A stretch of 44,935 nucleotides of DNA. It comes from a virus. The DNA lies in the IMG/VR virus record IMGVR_UViG_3300045922_000149, positions 1 to 44,935 of that record; one strand, written 5' to 3'. The position numbers and the translations under genes were made by a program. Positions 31,519 through 39,726 of the stretch are shown piece by piece (position 1 is the first letter of the stretch; each line of letters begins with the position of its first letter). Under the pieces are notes generated by a model. That model searched no databases, was not told the origin of the DNA, and was given only the letters and a program-made list of their open reading frames with translations.

Positions 31519-31524
31519 GGTTTA

Positions 31525-32001
31525 TCACCTCGAAGTGTTAGAAATGATCCTTGCTGACGGACGATCAGGCTCGATACCCAAACCAATCTCACGAGCCATA
31601 GTATTGTACATTTCCTCTGCGATATCTCTGTCGATTCCACTACGCCGCTTTGCTGTGATGGCGTCAATCTCTTGCATTGCCAAATACTTCTTCTTCGGGA
31701 TCACCATGAACATCACGTCACCCACCGAAGGACCGTCTGGACTATTGTGAGAAATGTTCTTTTCGCTTAGGAACTCCCGGCCGTCTACGAAACCCTTCGC
31801 TCTGGCATGGAATTGTGAGAACTCATCCTTTCCAATCCACTCTCCATGAAGGTGCTCTGGTAGAGTAACACGAAGGCGGTCATCGATAAAGGACCGATCC
31901 GCGGTCTCAATGTACCTTCGCTTGAACTCTTTTAGCTCTTCCTCAGTGACATCTGCAATAGTCGGCTTGATGACTACATCCTTCGCAGCAGTAGTGCTCA
32001 C
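31525..32001 (-). CDS. Hypothetical head-module protein, 158 aa
   Basis: A charged N-terminal helix (TEEELKEFKRRYIETADRS), a beta segment with PSVGDVMFMVIPKKKYLA (about 95-112) and a helical C-terminus with DRDIAEEMYNTMAREIG. It overlaps the scaffold gene by ATGA. I do not recognise it. A head-assembly role is inferred from position. Confidence 0.68.
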   Translation of the reverse strand: MSTTAAKDVVIKPTIADVTEEELKEFKRRYIETADRSFIDDRLRVTLPEHLHGEWIGKDEFSQFHARAKGFVDGREFLSEKNISHNSPDGPSVGDVMFMVIPKKKYLAMQEIDAITAKRRSGIDRDIAEEMYNTMAREIGLGIEPDRPSARIISNTSR

Positions 32002-32699
32002 AGTTCAATACCTCCATCGTTATTCACGATGTCAAAGAAACGTTGAACATCTTCCTTCTTGTTCGGATCGAATCCGGCGCGTCTCATCGCCTTGATTTCG
32101 ATGGGAGAGAGTTGCTTCGTGTTACTAGTGGACGGAGCAGGAACAGCGCCACGCGGAGGAGGCTGTGGTGCAGGAGTTTGTGCAGGAGGCTGTGCAATAA
32201 GACTCTGGATTGCATAGTTCCCTACGACCGCAGCAAGCGTGGTAGCATACGTTCCAGGATCAACAGTCCGTGCAGAACTGAGGGCCTGTCGAACAGTTGT
32301 GGAGAGAGCCTCGCGATAAGGCTGGAGGTGAGGATAGGCAGAAAATACCTTCTCCTCCGCTTCCGCGATTTGCTTGTCACGCTTGAATGACTGGGAGATT
32401 TCTTGCACTTCGCCGAGGGCACTCCTCAGTTCCCTCTGGATGATCTCCTTGATCGCAGTGGCAGGACGCTGCTGGATGTCTTCATCAGTGATGTCAGGAT
32501 CAGGTTCCGCACGACGTTGAGTAACGTTCTGCTTGATTGCCTCAAGTTCCTGCTCTTGAGCAAGCAGGCGGCGGACCATTTCGTTGTACTGCGCCCGATA
32601 ATCAATCTGTGGTTCAGTAGGGATAACGGGCGCTTCCTGCTGTGTTTCCTGCGAGGCCTCTTGGCTCTCCGTCTGGTTGATCGTCTCCTGCTCCGTCAT
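31998..32699 (-). CDS. Capsid scaffold protein, 233 aa
   Basis: Highly acidic and Gln-rich N-terminus, then a coiled coil (MVRRLLAQEQELEAIKQNVT, about 38-57), a helical body, and a basic C-terminus that ends ALKAMRRAGFDPNKKEDVQR-like, fitting the typical negative N-arm and positive capsid-binding C-end of scaffolds. It lies between portal and capsid. A ribosome site AGAGG precedes the ATG by nine bases. Confidence 0.82.
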   Translation of the reverse strand: MTEQETINQTESQEASQETQQEAPVIPTEPQIDYRAQYNEMVRRLLAQEQELEAIKQNVTQRRAEPDPDITDEDIQQRPATAIKEIIQRELRSALGEVQEISQSFKRDKQIAEAEEKVFSAYPHLQPYREALSTTVRQALSSARTVDPGTYATTLAAVVGNYAIQSLIAQPPAQTPAPQPPPRGAVPAPSTSNTKQLSPIEIKAMRRAGFDPNKKEDVQRFFDIVNNDGGIEL

Positions 32700-32820
32700 C
32701 GTTTAGTACCTCTTGGATGAAACGTTGAACTTCGGATAGTGCAGAGAGTTTACCCTGCAAACGGTAGATTTCCTGCGAGTTGTCCTTGAAGCGCAGCAAG
32801 CTCAGGTGGGATTCCTCCAT
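32614..32820 (-). CDS. Possible overlapping small protein, 68 aa
   Basis: In another frame across the portal-scaffold junction lies a convincing helix, SQEIYRLQGKLSALSEVQRF, followed by IQEVLNDDGAG. It is similar in style to small Gln-rich phage proteins encoded after portals. It overlaps the portal 3' end by 71 bases and the scaffold 5' end by 86. Its status is uncertain. Confidence 0.4.
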   Translation of the reverse strand: MEESHLSLLRFKDNSQEIYRLQGKLSALSEVQRFIQEVLNDDGAGDDQPDGEPRGLAGNTAGSARYPY

Positions 32821-34606
32821 TTCCTTGAATACCTTGAGGAGGAGCTTGGCCTGGGGCTGGAGGAGCCATTTGCGAAGCTCTTTGTGCTGCTGCCTGTCTG
32901 ATCGAATCGAGGTCAACGATCAATTTCTCCGGGTTAGGGATGTCGAATGCTTGCAGGATGGCAAGATTGACTTCATTCGCTGCGAAGATTGCTTGTTCTG
33001 TTGCAGCATTCATCGCTTCCGGCCCCATTACTTGGATTAGCTGTAGCATCTGGCTCCAGTATTGTACTTGCATGCCCATGAGCTGGGTGTATGTATTTCG
33101 ATCAAGCACCTTATTCGCTCGAGCACTCGTCAGTTGAATGTTGAAGAACATCTTATTCTTGAGTCTTTCCTTCTGGAGGAGGAATGTCTGAATCTCTGGA
33201 CCATTCGGAACATACTCGAAGATGACGGTGTCCCGGAATCCGTACTTGATGATTGACTGGGCGGCCCGATGAACTACTCGATTGAGAAAGTCCTTGATGT
33301 TGTTGTAGGTGTAATCGAATCTCCTATTCGACTCTTGGACGCGGGCCATAGAATCGCTGGCTGTGCCGGGAGTACCGATGTTAGGCATTCCCAGCGTAAG
33401 CTCATTGATTCCAGTTCGCTGCTGAGAGTAGATGACCGCCTGATTCTCGTTGTTGTATGAAGACACTTTGACATCACCCATTGGAAGCGGCATGATGTCA
33501 TCCATGTCCTGGACATACCACTTCTTTCCAGGGAAGATCGGCTCATCATCCTTAATCCACTGACGAGCAGATTCCTTCACCTTGAACATCGACATGTTAG
33601 CGATGGTCGCATTGTCGATGCGCTGACGGTGCTGTGTGGTTACTTCAAATTGGAACTCGTGATTCTGCTTGGCGATCCCGTAGCCGTACCACCTATTCTC
33701 TAGCGGCAGGTAGACGCCCTTCTCAAATGGACGATCCTCCGCGTAGGAGACATGGCAGATGATGTTCGACTGATCGTGGAAGATGACTTCATAATGTCCG
33801 AAGTCGCCCCCCTCATCCAGTTGGAAGTCAACGAAGATGCGAGAGAATAGAACGTCCTGCGGGAATACTGGCTCGGTGTTCGTCAGGTTCTCATGGACTG
33901 ATTGGACTTTGTCCTTGTCTACATCACTTGGAGTGTAGTGAAAGCGTAGCTTTTCTGTAGTTCCAGGATAAAACCAGCCAGTAGCTTCGGCCTGTCGAAT
34001 CTGCCTTTCGGTGTATCGGAAGTCGTAGCCAACCCAGGGCGCAGACTCACAGGACAATGCGTAGAATGGCATCAGGAAGTCCTTGATAGGAATAGTATCG
34101 ATGCACGTTCCCTTCTCAAGGTAGATCGGTACTTTGATCCTGTTGCCATTTGCATCTAGCACCGCGCCCCGCTTCGTCTCTCTGTATCCGACGGCGATGA
34201 TGCCAGTCCCGTGCTTCTCTAGTTCGAGAATGGCTGATTCAGTCTTGGCCCGGAACTGTACGGATTCGAGAAGTTCATGGTTGAAGACTTTCTCAAGTCC
34301 GTGCTTCAAGTTGGAGAATTGATCTGGTACTTCGACTGTGACCAGTTCTTTGAGTCCATACAACATCCCCATGACTCGTGCATGTACAGCCTCGACCGCA
34401 ATGGCGGTGAGTGGCACGATGAGTGAAGCAAAGCCTACGACAGGAAGCTCTTGTGGATCAGGATTAGGTTCTGCCCAGAAATCTAGTGCTTCTTTTCTCC
34501 AGCGATCTTCCAGTTCGGCCCTTTCGGTACGGTGATGTGAAAGTTCGGTTGAAAGGTATGAAGACAGCCGAATTGACTGTTCCTCAGAGAGTTGCACTAG
34601 TGGCAT
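32750..34606 (-). CDS. Portal protein, 618 aa
   Basis: Length and arrangement fit podovirus portals: an N-terminal alpha-rich clip/stem (EQSIRLSSYLSTELSHHRTE), wing region with WYGYGIAKQNHEFQFEVTTQ, the core helix DNATIANMSMFKVKESARQW (about 332-352) and a C-terminal helical crown with EQAIFAANEVNLAILQAFDI and Pro-rich tail. It lies after the terminase genes in transcription order as in many phages. Confidence 0.88.
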   Translation of the reverse strand: MPLVQLSEEQSIRLSSYLSTELSHHRTERAELEDRWRKEALDFWAEPNPDPQELPVVGFASLIVPLTAIAVEAVHARVMGMLYGLKELVTVEVPDQFSNLKHGLEKVFNHELLESVQFRAKTESAILELEKHGTGIIAVGYRETKRGAVLDANGNRIKVPIYLEKGTCIDTIPIKDFLMPFYALSCESAPWVGYDFRYTERQIRQAEATGWFYPGTTEKLRFHYTPSDVDKDKVQSVHENLTNTEPVFPQDVLFSRIFVDFQLDEGGDFGHYEVIFHDQSNIICHVSYAEDRPFEKGVYLPLENRWYGYGIAKQNHEFQFEVTTQHRQRIDNATIANMSMFKVKESARQWIKDDEPIFPGKKWYVQDMDDIMPLPMGDVKVSSYNNENQAVIYSQQRTGINELTLGMPNIGTPGTASDSMARVQESNRRFDYTYNNIKDFLNRVVHRAAQSIIKYGFRDTVIFEYVPNGPEIQTFLLQKERLKNKMFFNIQLTSARANKVLDRNTYTQLMGMQVQYWSQMLQLIQVMGPEAMNAATEQAIFAANEVNLAILQAFDIPNPEKLIVDLDSIRQAAAQRASQMAPPAPGQAPPQGIQGNGGIPPELAALQGQLAGNLPFAG

Positions 34607-34814
34607 TTTTCGGTCCGAAAAGGATTACGAAGATGTCCTCTACGTCTTGGAGGACCAAAGTCTTGCGAAGGAACCACCAGCGAAGTGTGACAAGAGGCCG
34701 AGTACGATTCTGTTCATACCAAGCCCAGAAAAGCTGATTGATTAGGAGTCGGATTGCTGTCTGATTGGTAGACGCAGCGACTCTGGAAAAATCAATCTCG
34801 GAAAGTGCGCTCAT
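34584..34814 (-). CDS. Small portal-neighbour protein, 76 aa
   Basis: The ATG at 34814 is preferred; a longer upstream frame runs through the repeat-rich GC block. Hydrophobic and Trp-rich helix (TAIRLLINQLFWAWYEQNRT, about 19-38). It overlaps the portal start by 23 bases. No family recognised; perhaps a portal or packaging accessory. Confidence 0.6.
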   Translation of the reverse strand: MSALSEIDFSRVAASTNQTAIRLLINQLFWAWYEQNRTRPLVTLRWWFLRKTLVLQDVEDIFVILFGPKNATSATL

Positions 34815-34962
34815 TGGAAACTCGGGTTGCAGGGCAAGATCGGCGCGTCTTCGGAGAGATGGTCGCCAGGGCAAGGAAAAAGCGCCGGTTCGGGAAGTCG
34901 CCGGAGGCTGGTTCCGGCGCGTCTTCGGAAAAATGGTCGCCAGGGCAGAGTATCCCGCCCGC
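34815..34962. repeat. GC-rich spacer with a 33-base direct repeat
   Basis: Between the HNH gene and the 76-aa gene. CGGCGCGTCTTCGGAGAGAT begins a 33-base unit at 34841-34873 that recurs at 34915-34947 with two mismatches, 74 bases apart. GCTCGC-TTC-GCTCGC lies just past the second copy. It may be a packaging-initiation or recombination site near the terminase genes. This is inference. Confidence 0.7.
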
Positions 34963-35325
34963 CTACTCCGCCCCGCGCTCGCTTCGCTCGCGGACGGGGC
35001 TCCGTGGCGGGGGCAAGATCGTCCCGTTGTGCTGTTCATTGTGACATTGTGCACAGAGAAATCTTCCGTTATCGGGATCAGTGACGAGCTTTAGATTCTT
35101 ATAGACTGGAATCACGTGATGGACATGTTCCCCGTCCGCGCCGCACTGTTCACAATAGCCTTCCGCCCGGACGATGACTTGTGCGCGAAAGAGTCGATAT
35201 TCTCTAGTCTCGGAAAGGACTCGTCTCCACTTCGACCAGGACTTGTACCACTTCGCGCGGGATAGGCCATTGTTCCATTCTCGAAGTTTGTCCAGCTCGT
35301 CGATGGCTCGACGGAACTTACTCAT
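34963..35325 (-). CDS. HNH endonuclease, 120 aa
   Basis: Zinc-HNH architecture: C-x2-C (CEQCG, 58-62), HVHHVIPV at 67-74 (the catalytic His pair), then CAQCHNEQH at 91-99 with two more Cys and metal-binding His. The N-terminal 50 residues are basic (RAKWYKSWSKWRRVLSET). HNH proteins next to a large terminase often assist DNA packaging in phages. It overlaps the holin-like gene by eight bases. Confidence 0.88.
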   Translation of the reverse strand: MSKFRRAIDELDKLREWNNGLSRAKWYKSWSKWRRVLSETREYRLFRAQVIVRAEGYCEQCGADGEHVHHVIPVYKNLKLVTDPDNGRFLCAQCHNEQHNGTILPPPRSPVRERSERGAE

Positions 35326-35551
35326 CCTTCTTGGCGGACTTGTTGAACGAAGGACCGATGATAGTGAGGATCAATCCGATAGTGACCAGTCCGGCGAGGA
35401 TCACAGGATTCTCACTTTCATTGATCGCTCCGATGCAATTCTCCCGGATGTTACTGGGGATTAGTGCAAGCACGAGTCCACCGAAGCCTGCGAGTCCGCC
35501 GACAATCGTAGTCGTGCGGGACTTGGACAGAGAAGAAATGAACTTCGCCAC
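35318..35551 (-). CDS. Putative holin, two membrane segments, 77 aa
   Basis: Two clear hydrophobic helices, about 14-32 (TIVGGLAGFGGLVLALIPS) and 49-67 (PVILAGLVTIGLILTIIGPS), joined by a short polar hairpin, with a basic C-terminus (KSAKKDE). Size and topology fit a class II holin, which opens the inner membrane for endolysin. The adjacent genes are HNH and terminase. Other membrane roles are possible. Confidence 0.72.
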   Translation of the reverse strand: MAKFISSLSKSRTTTIVGGLAGFGGLVLALIPSNIRENCIGAINESENPVILAGLVTIGLILTIIGPSFNKSAKKDE

Positions 35552-35559
35552 AGACCCTC

Positions 35560-37137
35560 CTATGCTATGCGTGTGTAGCCTGTAAGTGGATCACGGAGTG
35601 AGAGGAACTTCTGTTCAGCATTCTTCTGTTCCTCGATGCGCGAACGGTTCACGCTTGAACGCCAGAACTCTGGTCCATAGGCCAAGGCATCGAGCATGTG
35701 ATAGGCATTTCCAAGACCGAACTGCATGTACTCTTCCACGAGGGCAGTTTGTTCCTGGTTGAACCAGATTTGCCCGGCGGAGAAGTACGGAGCCAAGCCG
35801 AGGACGCGGGCATCCTTCGCCTTCTGCCTCGTCTTGGCAGGGATCACATTGAAGAACATGCCCCTGTGACGCATTTCCGATTGGAGCCAGTGTCTATACA
35901 GCCTGGAGAAGAGCACTTCCTCGATCACCACGGCACGGAGTTGCCACTTTTCCACCGCCGCGAAGATTTTCGGAATCATCTTGTCCGGTGGAATGGGGCC
36001 TCTTTGTGCCTCTAGAACGAAGATGTTCGGCTTGTTCGAAATGTAATCAGTTCCCGTGATGATCCACCCAGCATCACCTTCAACCGCAGGATCGATGAAG
36101 AGCACCTTGTCGAGTCCTTCAACATCCCGTGTGAGTCTCTCAGTCCCAGTAAATGCATGAATCTGATTGCGTCGCGCGGCCCATTGGTAGTATCGTAGCC
36201 ATGCGGGATCGAGTTCGTGCTGTTCTCTGAAGTCTGGAGCATTCAGATAGTTCGCAGTCCAGAGCTTCCTGTTCTTCTTGAGATGTGCCAGAGACTCCAG
36301 CGTGAACATCTCAGGGAAGATGGGCTCATAGCTCTGCGTCTCAGGATTGAACTCGATTACAGAACGGACGTAGCGTGGAAGACTGTCTCCGTACTTCTCG
36401 AATGCATGGCTGTAGACATCCTTGTGATTGTACCGTGTCCCGATGAGATCGAATCCGTCCGAGAGTGGAGTGACGAGATATGGTTCGATTTCGTCAAACC
36501 ACTGGATCGTCCTCTCGTGCATCGCCTGGGAGTCACGGGCATCAGTCCCATAGATGTCATCCAGCTTGAGACGATTGTAGTGACGACCTTGGCTCTTGGT
36601 TCCTACACCCATTGTGTCGAATGTAGGTTCCGACCATGAGGCAGTGCGACGAAGCTCCAGTTCTGTGATGTTGATCCTTTGTTCCCTGTTCGTAGGGATG
36701 ATCTCAGGAAAGAGAAAGCGGAGAAGTTCGTTGGAAGTGACCCAGTTCGTGATTTCCTGAAGGAACCTGGATGCCATTCGATCCGATTCGTGGATGAGAC
36801 AAATACGAACGTTCGGTCCTAGATTCCTCGGATAGGGCGCTGTTCCAAGATCATCCGGCAGGGCGATCTGGAGTGCATCTACCTTCGTGCAGTAGGTAGT
36901 CTTGCGATGTGAACGTGGAAGTAGGATGCACCTATTCTTGGACGCTTCGTGGAGCTTCATCCACGAGAATAGATGTTTGTACAGAGGATAGTCCGACCGA
37001 CTGTTCGGAAGGAGGACTCCCTGCGAGAGAAAGAGAAGATCGTTCTTCGCTTTGATCCGCAGGTGTGTGTACTCCTCGTCCGTGAAGTTCTTTCTGATCT
37101 CGTCCGGTGGAAGGTGGTGCACCCAGGTACTCGACAT
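35560..37137 (-). CDS. Terminase large subunit, 525 aa
   Basis: ATPase: PRSHRKTT at 74-81 (adenine/Walker A-type loop) and KLDDIYG at 191-197 (Walker B). Nuclease: FIDPAVEGDAG with catalytic Asp at 349, a further acidic pair in VVIEEVLFS, and DALAYGPEFW near the C-terminus as in other RNase H-like terminase nucleases. It drives DNA packaging into proheads and cuts concatemers. The start overlaps the small terminase-like gene by 206 bases in another frame. Confidence 0.92.
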   Translation of the reverse strand: MSSTWVHHLPPDEIRKNFTDEEYTHLRIKAKNDLLFLSQGVLLPNSRSDYPLYKHLFSWMKLHEASKNRCILLPRSHRKTTYCTKVDALQIALPDDLGTAPYPRNLGPNVRICLIHESDRMASRFLQEITNWVTSNELLRFLFPEIIPTNREQRINITELELRRTASWSEPTFDTMGVGTKSQGRHYNRLKLDDIYGTDARDSQAMHERTIQWFDEIEPYLVTPLSDGFDLIGTRYNHKDVYSHAFEKYGDSLPRYVRSVIEFNPETQSYEPIFPEMFTLESLAHLKKNRKLWTANYLNAPDFREQHELDPAWLRYYQWAARRNQIHAFTGTERLTRDVEGLDKVLFIDPAVEGDAGWIITGTDYISNKPNIFVLEAQRGPIPPDKMIPKIFAAVEKWQLRAVVIEEVLFSRLYRHWLQSEMRHRGMFFNVIPAKTRQKAKDARVLGLAPYFSAGQIWFNQEQTALVEEYMQFGLGNAYHMLDALAYGPEFWRSSVNRSRIEEQKNAEQKFLSLRDPLTGYTRIA

Positions 37138-37633
37138 TGCGTGGAACCTCGATGTGTTGAAGTGTCGGTGCGGATCGCAGTCGCTCCAACACGTCGCTCG
37201 ACAGGATGTTCTGGGTGATGTTTACGTTAGTGTTCTTAGTCTGCGGAGTGTCCATACGAGAGACTGTTTCCAGAGTCTTCCGCGAGGCATCCCAGAATGA
37301 GAATGGCTTGGCCGCTTTGAGTTCAGTGTTATCCAGCATCTCGGACATCGCATCCAGTGCTCTGGACTTGATCGAGTTGATTCTGTCCTGCATCGTGTCG
37401 GAGGCATGCTTGATTGCCCGACGCTCGATTTCCAGAACGATGTTCTTAGCCTGTTCCGTGTTCATGATGTTCCGCAAGTGGTGATCCGACTTGCCGAAGC
37501 GAACACGGAGTTCTGGAATGGACACTCCACTGTAATGGAGAACGACTGCCTCGGTCATCCAAGGCAGCCATTCCCTCACAGTGAAAGAAGCGAATCCAGA
37601 ATTGTTAGGGACTACTCCAATGATTCCTGCCAT
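36932..37633 (-). CDS. Putative terminase small subunit, 233 aa
   Basis: The ATG at 37633 is chosen because a separate small basic gene (37639-37776) occupies the region upstream; the longer frame starting at 37870 is rejected. Residues about 25-60 contain a helix-turn-helix-like SGVSIPELRVRFGKSDHHLR, followed by a helical body with ERRAIKHASDTMQDRINSIK, as in phage small terminases that recognise the packaging site. The C-terminal 69 residues overlap the large-subunit gene and look less constrained. Confidence 0.75.
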   Translation of the reverse strand: MAGIIGVVPNNSGFASFTVREWLPWMTEAVVLHYSGVSIPELRVRFGKSDHHLRNIMNTEQAKNIVLEIERRAIKHASDTMQDRINSIKSRALDAMSEMLDNTELKAAKPFSFWDASRKTLETVSRMDTPQTKNTNVNITQNILSSDVLERLRSAPTLQHIEVPRNVEYLGAPPSTGRDQKELHGRGVHTPADQSEERSSLSLAGSPPSEQSVGLSSVQTSILVDEAPRSVQE

Positions 37634-37638
37634 TGGGT

Positions 37639-37776
37639 CTAAGGCTGAGGTTTGCGAAGGCGAGTGAACATCTTGGAGACTGTACGTTTCATAGGTGTCA
37701 TCTTGGGCTTGCCGATTGTTTTCTTCGGCTTGAGGACTTTGTATGCGTTTCCAGGCTTCTTGGACTTGCCAGCCAT
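37639..37776 (-). CDS. Small basic protein, 45 aa
   Basis: ATG at 37776 after GGGAGTCACT. Lys/Arg-rich with repeated K-P motifs (MAGKSKKPGNAYKVLKPKKT, followed by IGKPKMTPMKRT). It ends five bases before the small terminase ATG. Probably a nucleic-acid-binding or virion-assembly peptide. No family recognised. Confidence 0.65.
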   Translation of the reverse strand: MAGKSKKPGNAYKVLKPKKTIGKPKMTPMKRTVSKMFTRLRKPQP

Positions 37777-37809
37777 AGTGACTCCCAGAGAGGATTGAAA
37801 TGACAAGGA

Positions 37810-38502
37810 CTAGCGAAAGAGCTGAAACAGCAATGAGAAGTCCTTCCTCTTTTTGATCTCGACGAAGCATAGCATCATACCGAGTCCTACTCCAGGACTG
37901 GATGCTCCCGTGTCACTGACAGTGAGATTACCTGTTAGTCCAGAAGGAGCATCCGTTCGGTACATCAGTGTCATGCCAGCGTCGTTTCCAGCAGTGCTGT
38001 TTGTAAGCTCGGCCTGTGTGAAGTTAGCCAGACTGCCCGAGCCAGAAAAGTCATTCGACTTTCCGGCACTTACCACCACGAGCGAGCCGGGAATGGGAAC
38101 TGACAGTTCACTGATTGGTCCGATGTCGTGGGCACTGGTATTTGTGCTGGCAGAACCACTAGCGGCAAAGAGCATTCTGTTCTTGCCAGTAGCGTAGAAT
38201 CCATGAACTCTACTTACTTGAGTATCATCCGTTGCGCCAGTTCCGGTCCATGTCACTACTGGAGTGTCTTCATTCGGACTGGCATATTTCCATGCCAAGA
38301 GATGATACGATGTGCCGTTCGTGATCAGGTAAGAGTTCCAACTTCCGCCGATGCTGGGACTCCGCGCATTTGTTCCACCGAAGTTCTGTGCTTGGAGGAC
38401 TAGCACGTCCCCAGGAGATGTTCCGAATGGCAATCCTGGAGATAGACTAGTGGTGTTCACACCTACAGACTCTGCTCCACTTCCACGATAAATGATTGCC
38501 AT
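37810..38502 (-). CDS. Tail structural protein, paralogue A, 230 aa
   Basis: Aligns throughout with the first two-thirds of the 316-aa protein at 39723: both start MAI-Y/F-R-x-x-GA, share TSL-PGLP-GT--GD-L-LQAQ, then VSRVHGFY, then SAGKSNDF-G and GNDAGMTLMYR-DAP-G. It lacks the C-terminal domain of that paralogue and ends KKRKDFSLLFQLFR. All-beta, virion-associated by position. Confidence 0.75.
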   Translation of the reverse strand: MAIIYRGSGAESVGVNTTSLSPGLPFGTSPGDVLVLQAQNFGGTNARSPSIGGSWNSYLITNGTSYHLLAWKYASPNEDTPVVTWTGTGATDDTQVSRVHGFYATGKNRMLFAASGSASTNTSAHDIGPISELSVPIPGSLVVVSAGKSNDFSGSGSLANFTQAELTNSTAGNDAGMTLMYRTDAPSGLTGNLTVSDTGASSPGVGLGMMLCFVEIKKRKDFSLLFQLFR

Positions 38503-38507
38503 GCCTG

Positions 38508-38969
38508 TCAGCCTCCAAACCTGATGCGGAACCAGAAGAACTTCTTACCTTCTCCCTTCCCTTCAGGAAGGTCTGGAGGGGTCCAAAGAAACTGGGAAAA
38601 ATCAACTGACTGAACAGAAAGCTGAAGTCCGACGTAGCCTACACCCCAAGTATCTCTGAATGTTACTGGCTGGGGACTTACAACTAGTTGAACTGGACTT
38701 GCAAGTAGGACTGTTCTGTACGTTACTGATTGTGGGGCAACCTGGAGTCCAACATGCCCCACAGGGGAGGCATAGAGGAATGTTACCGATTGTGGAGCTA
38801 GACTGATTCCTACATGGGCTACACTGGCTGAATATCGGAAGGTCACCGGCTGTGGGCTGATTACCACTTGGACCGGATTGGCGGGCATCGTGGTCAGATT
38901 TTCATCTTCTAATCTCCAGATGTCAGCCCAGATGTCCTCCCAAATGTCAGCCCACACTTGAAGTGCCAT
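38508..38969 (-). CDS. Beta-repeat virion protein, 153 aa
   Basis: The N-terminus is a Trp-rich direct repeat (WADIWEDIWADIW). From about residue 32, five units of 18-23 residues follow, each containing a V-x-L/V-x-P-Q-P/S-V-T-F/Y-like core (VQVVISPQPVTFRYS, then VGISLAPQSVTFLY, VGLQVAPQSVTYR, VQLVVSPQPVTFRD, VGLQLSVQSVDFSQ). A regular beta-solenoid or stacked beta repeat, probably in a fibre or adhesin. The C-terminus is basic. Confidence 0.78.
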   Translation of the reverse strand: MALQVWADIWEDIWADIWRLEDENLTTMPANPVQVVISPQPVTFRYSASVAHVGISLAPQSVTFLYASPVGHVGLQVAPQSVTYRTVLLASPVQLVVSPQPVTFRDTWGVGYVGLQLSVQSVDFSQFLWTPPDLPEGKGEGKKFFWFRIRFGG

Positions 38970-38970
38970 A

Positions 38971-39726
38971 TTACACTCCGAACTTATTATTAGTGCTTCC
39001 GTCGCCAGTGATGGTTACATCATTGATGCTTTGGACATTCACATCGAGTTCATTGGTCTTAGTAAAGACAAGTTGATCGGTCTTTGCCTTGATGGCTGCG
39101 ACTTCCGTGTCCACATACCCTGCAACCTCTGTGAGCAGTGTTGATGTCGCTAGGCCATCCTGAATCTTATTCACAGCGTCAGTGGCAATCTTTGCTCCGG
39201 CAATGGCGTCGGTAGCGATGGTTCCACTAGTGATTGCATTGTTTGCAATGTCACCAGCAGCGATAGTGGCGGGAGCCTTTCCGCTCGCCACGTTCAGTTC
39301 ACCAGTGCCCGTTCCGACTTTCAGCGTGACGACCGGATGACCAGCAGAGGCAGGAGTCGCTACGTTGGAACCATTCCACTGTGTTACGTTGGCTGCAATC
39401 GTCGTGTCGAATACAGTGCTGTGGAAGATTTGACAAGAGAATGTCGTCAAAGCGCAGCCTGTAGGCTTGATGTATCCACGGATCACAGTGCCAGCCGTTT
39501 GGTTGGTTTCCGACTGGGTAAGCTCCAGGTAATACTGACCATTAGCACCGTTGAGCTTCGTGATGTCATTCGTGCTATCCGCCGGTGTTCCACCGTCGAT
39601 GGAAAGAGAAGCCTTTACTCCAGTGACCGTGATGTCCTTCGGTGTAGTAAAGTCAGTACCATCGACAAGTGTAAAGAATACACGACGGAGCGCCGCTGTA
39701 CTTGTGTTACTTGGAATGATTCTCAT
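38971..39726 (-). CDS. Beta-rich tail or virion protein, 251 aa
   Basis: Thr/Ala/Ile-rich with a middle segment IANNAITSGTIATDAIAGAK (about 165-184) typical of trimeric phage fibre stalk repeats, and an earlier VTQWNGSNVATPASAGHP block often seen in phage and phage-like surface proteins. Overlaps the 316-aa gene by ATGA. No enzyme motif. Confidence 0.7.
   Translation of the reverse strand: MRIIPSNTSTAALRRVFFTLVDGTDFTTPKDITVTGVKASLSIDGGTPADSTNDITKLNGANGQYYLELTQSETNQTAGTVIRGYIKPTGCALTTFSCQIFHSTVFDTTIAANVTQWNGSNVATPASAGHPVVTLKVGTGTGELNVASGKAPATIAAGDIANNAITSGTIATDAIAGAKIATDAVNKIQDGLATSTLLTEVAGYVDTEVAAIKAKTDQLVFTKTNELDVNVQSINDVTITGDGSTNNKFGV

Noticed and set aside
34815-35054. N-terminal extension of the 76-aa frame
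   Set aside because: It translates the GC-rich repeat spacer and the end of the HNH gene and shows biased Arg/Ser/Pro composition.
37634-37870. N-terminal extension of the small terminase with a membrane helix
   Set aside because: The stretch is better explained by the 45-aa basic gene with its own ribosome site and by the end of the 230-aa gene; the apparent membrane helix is read out of frame with both.
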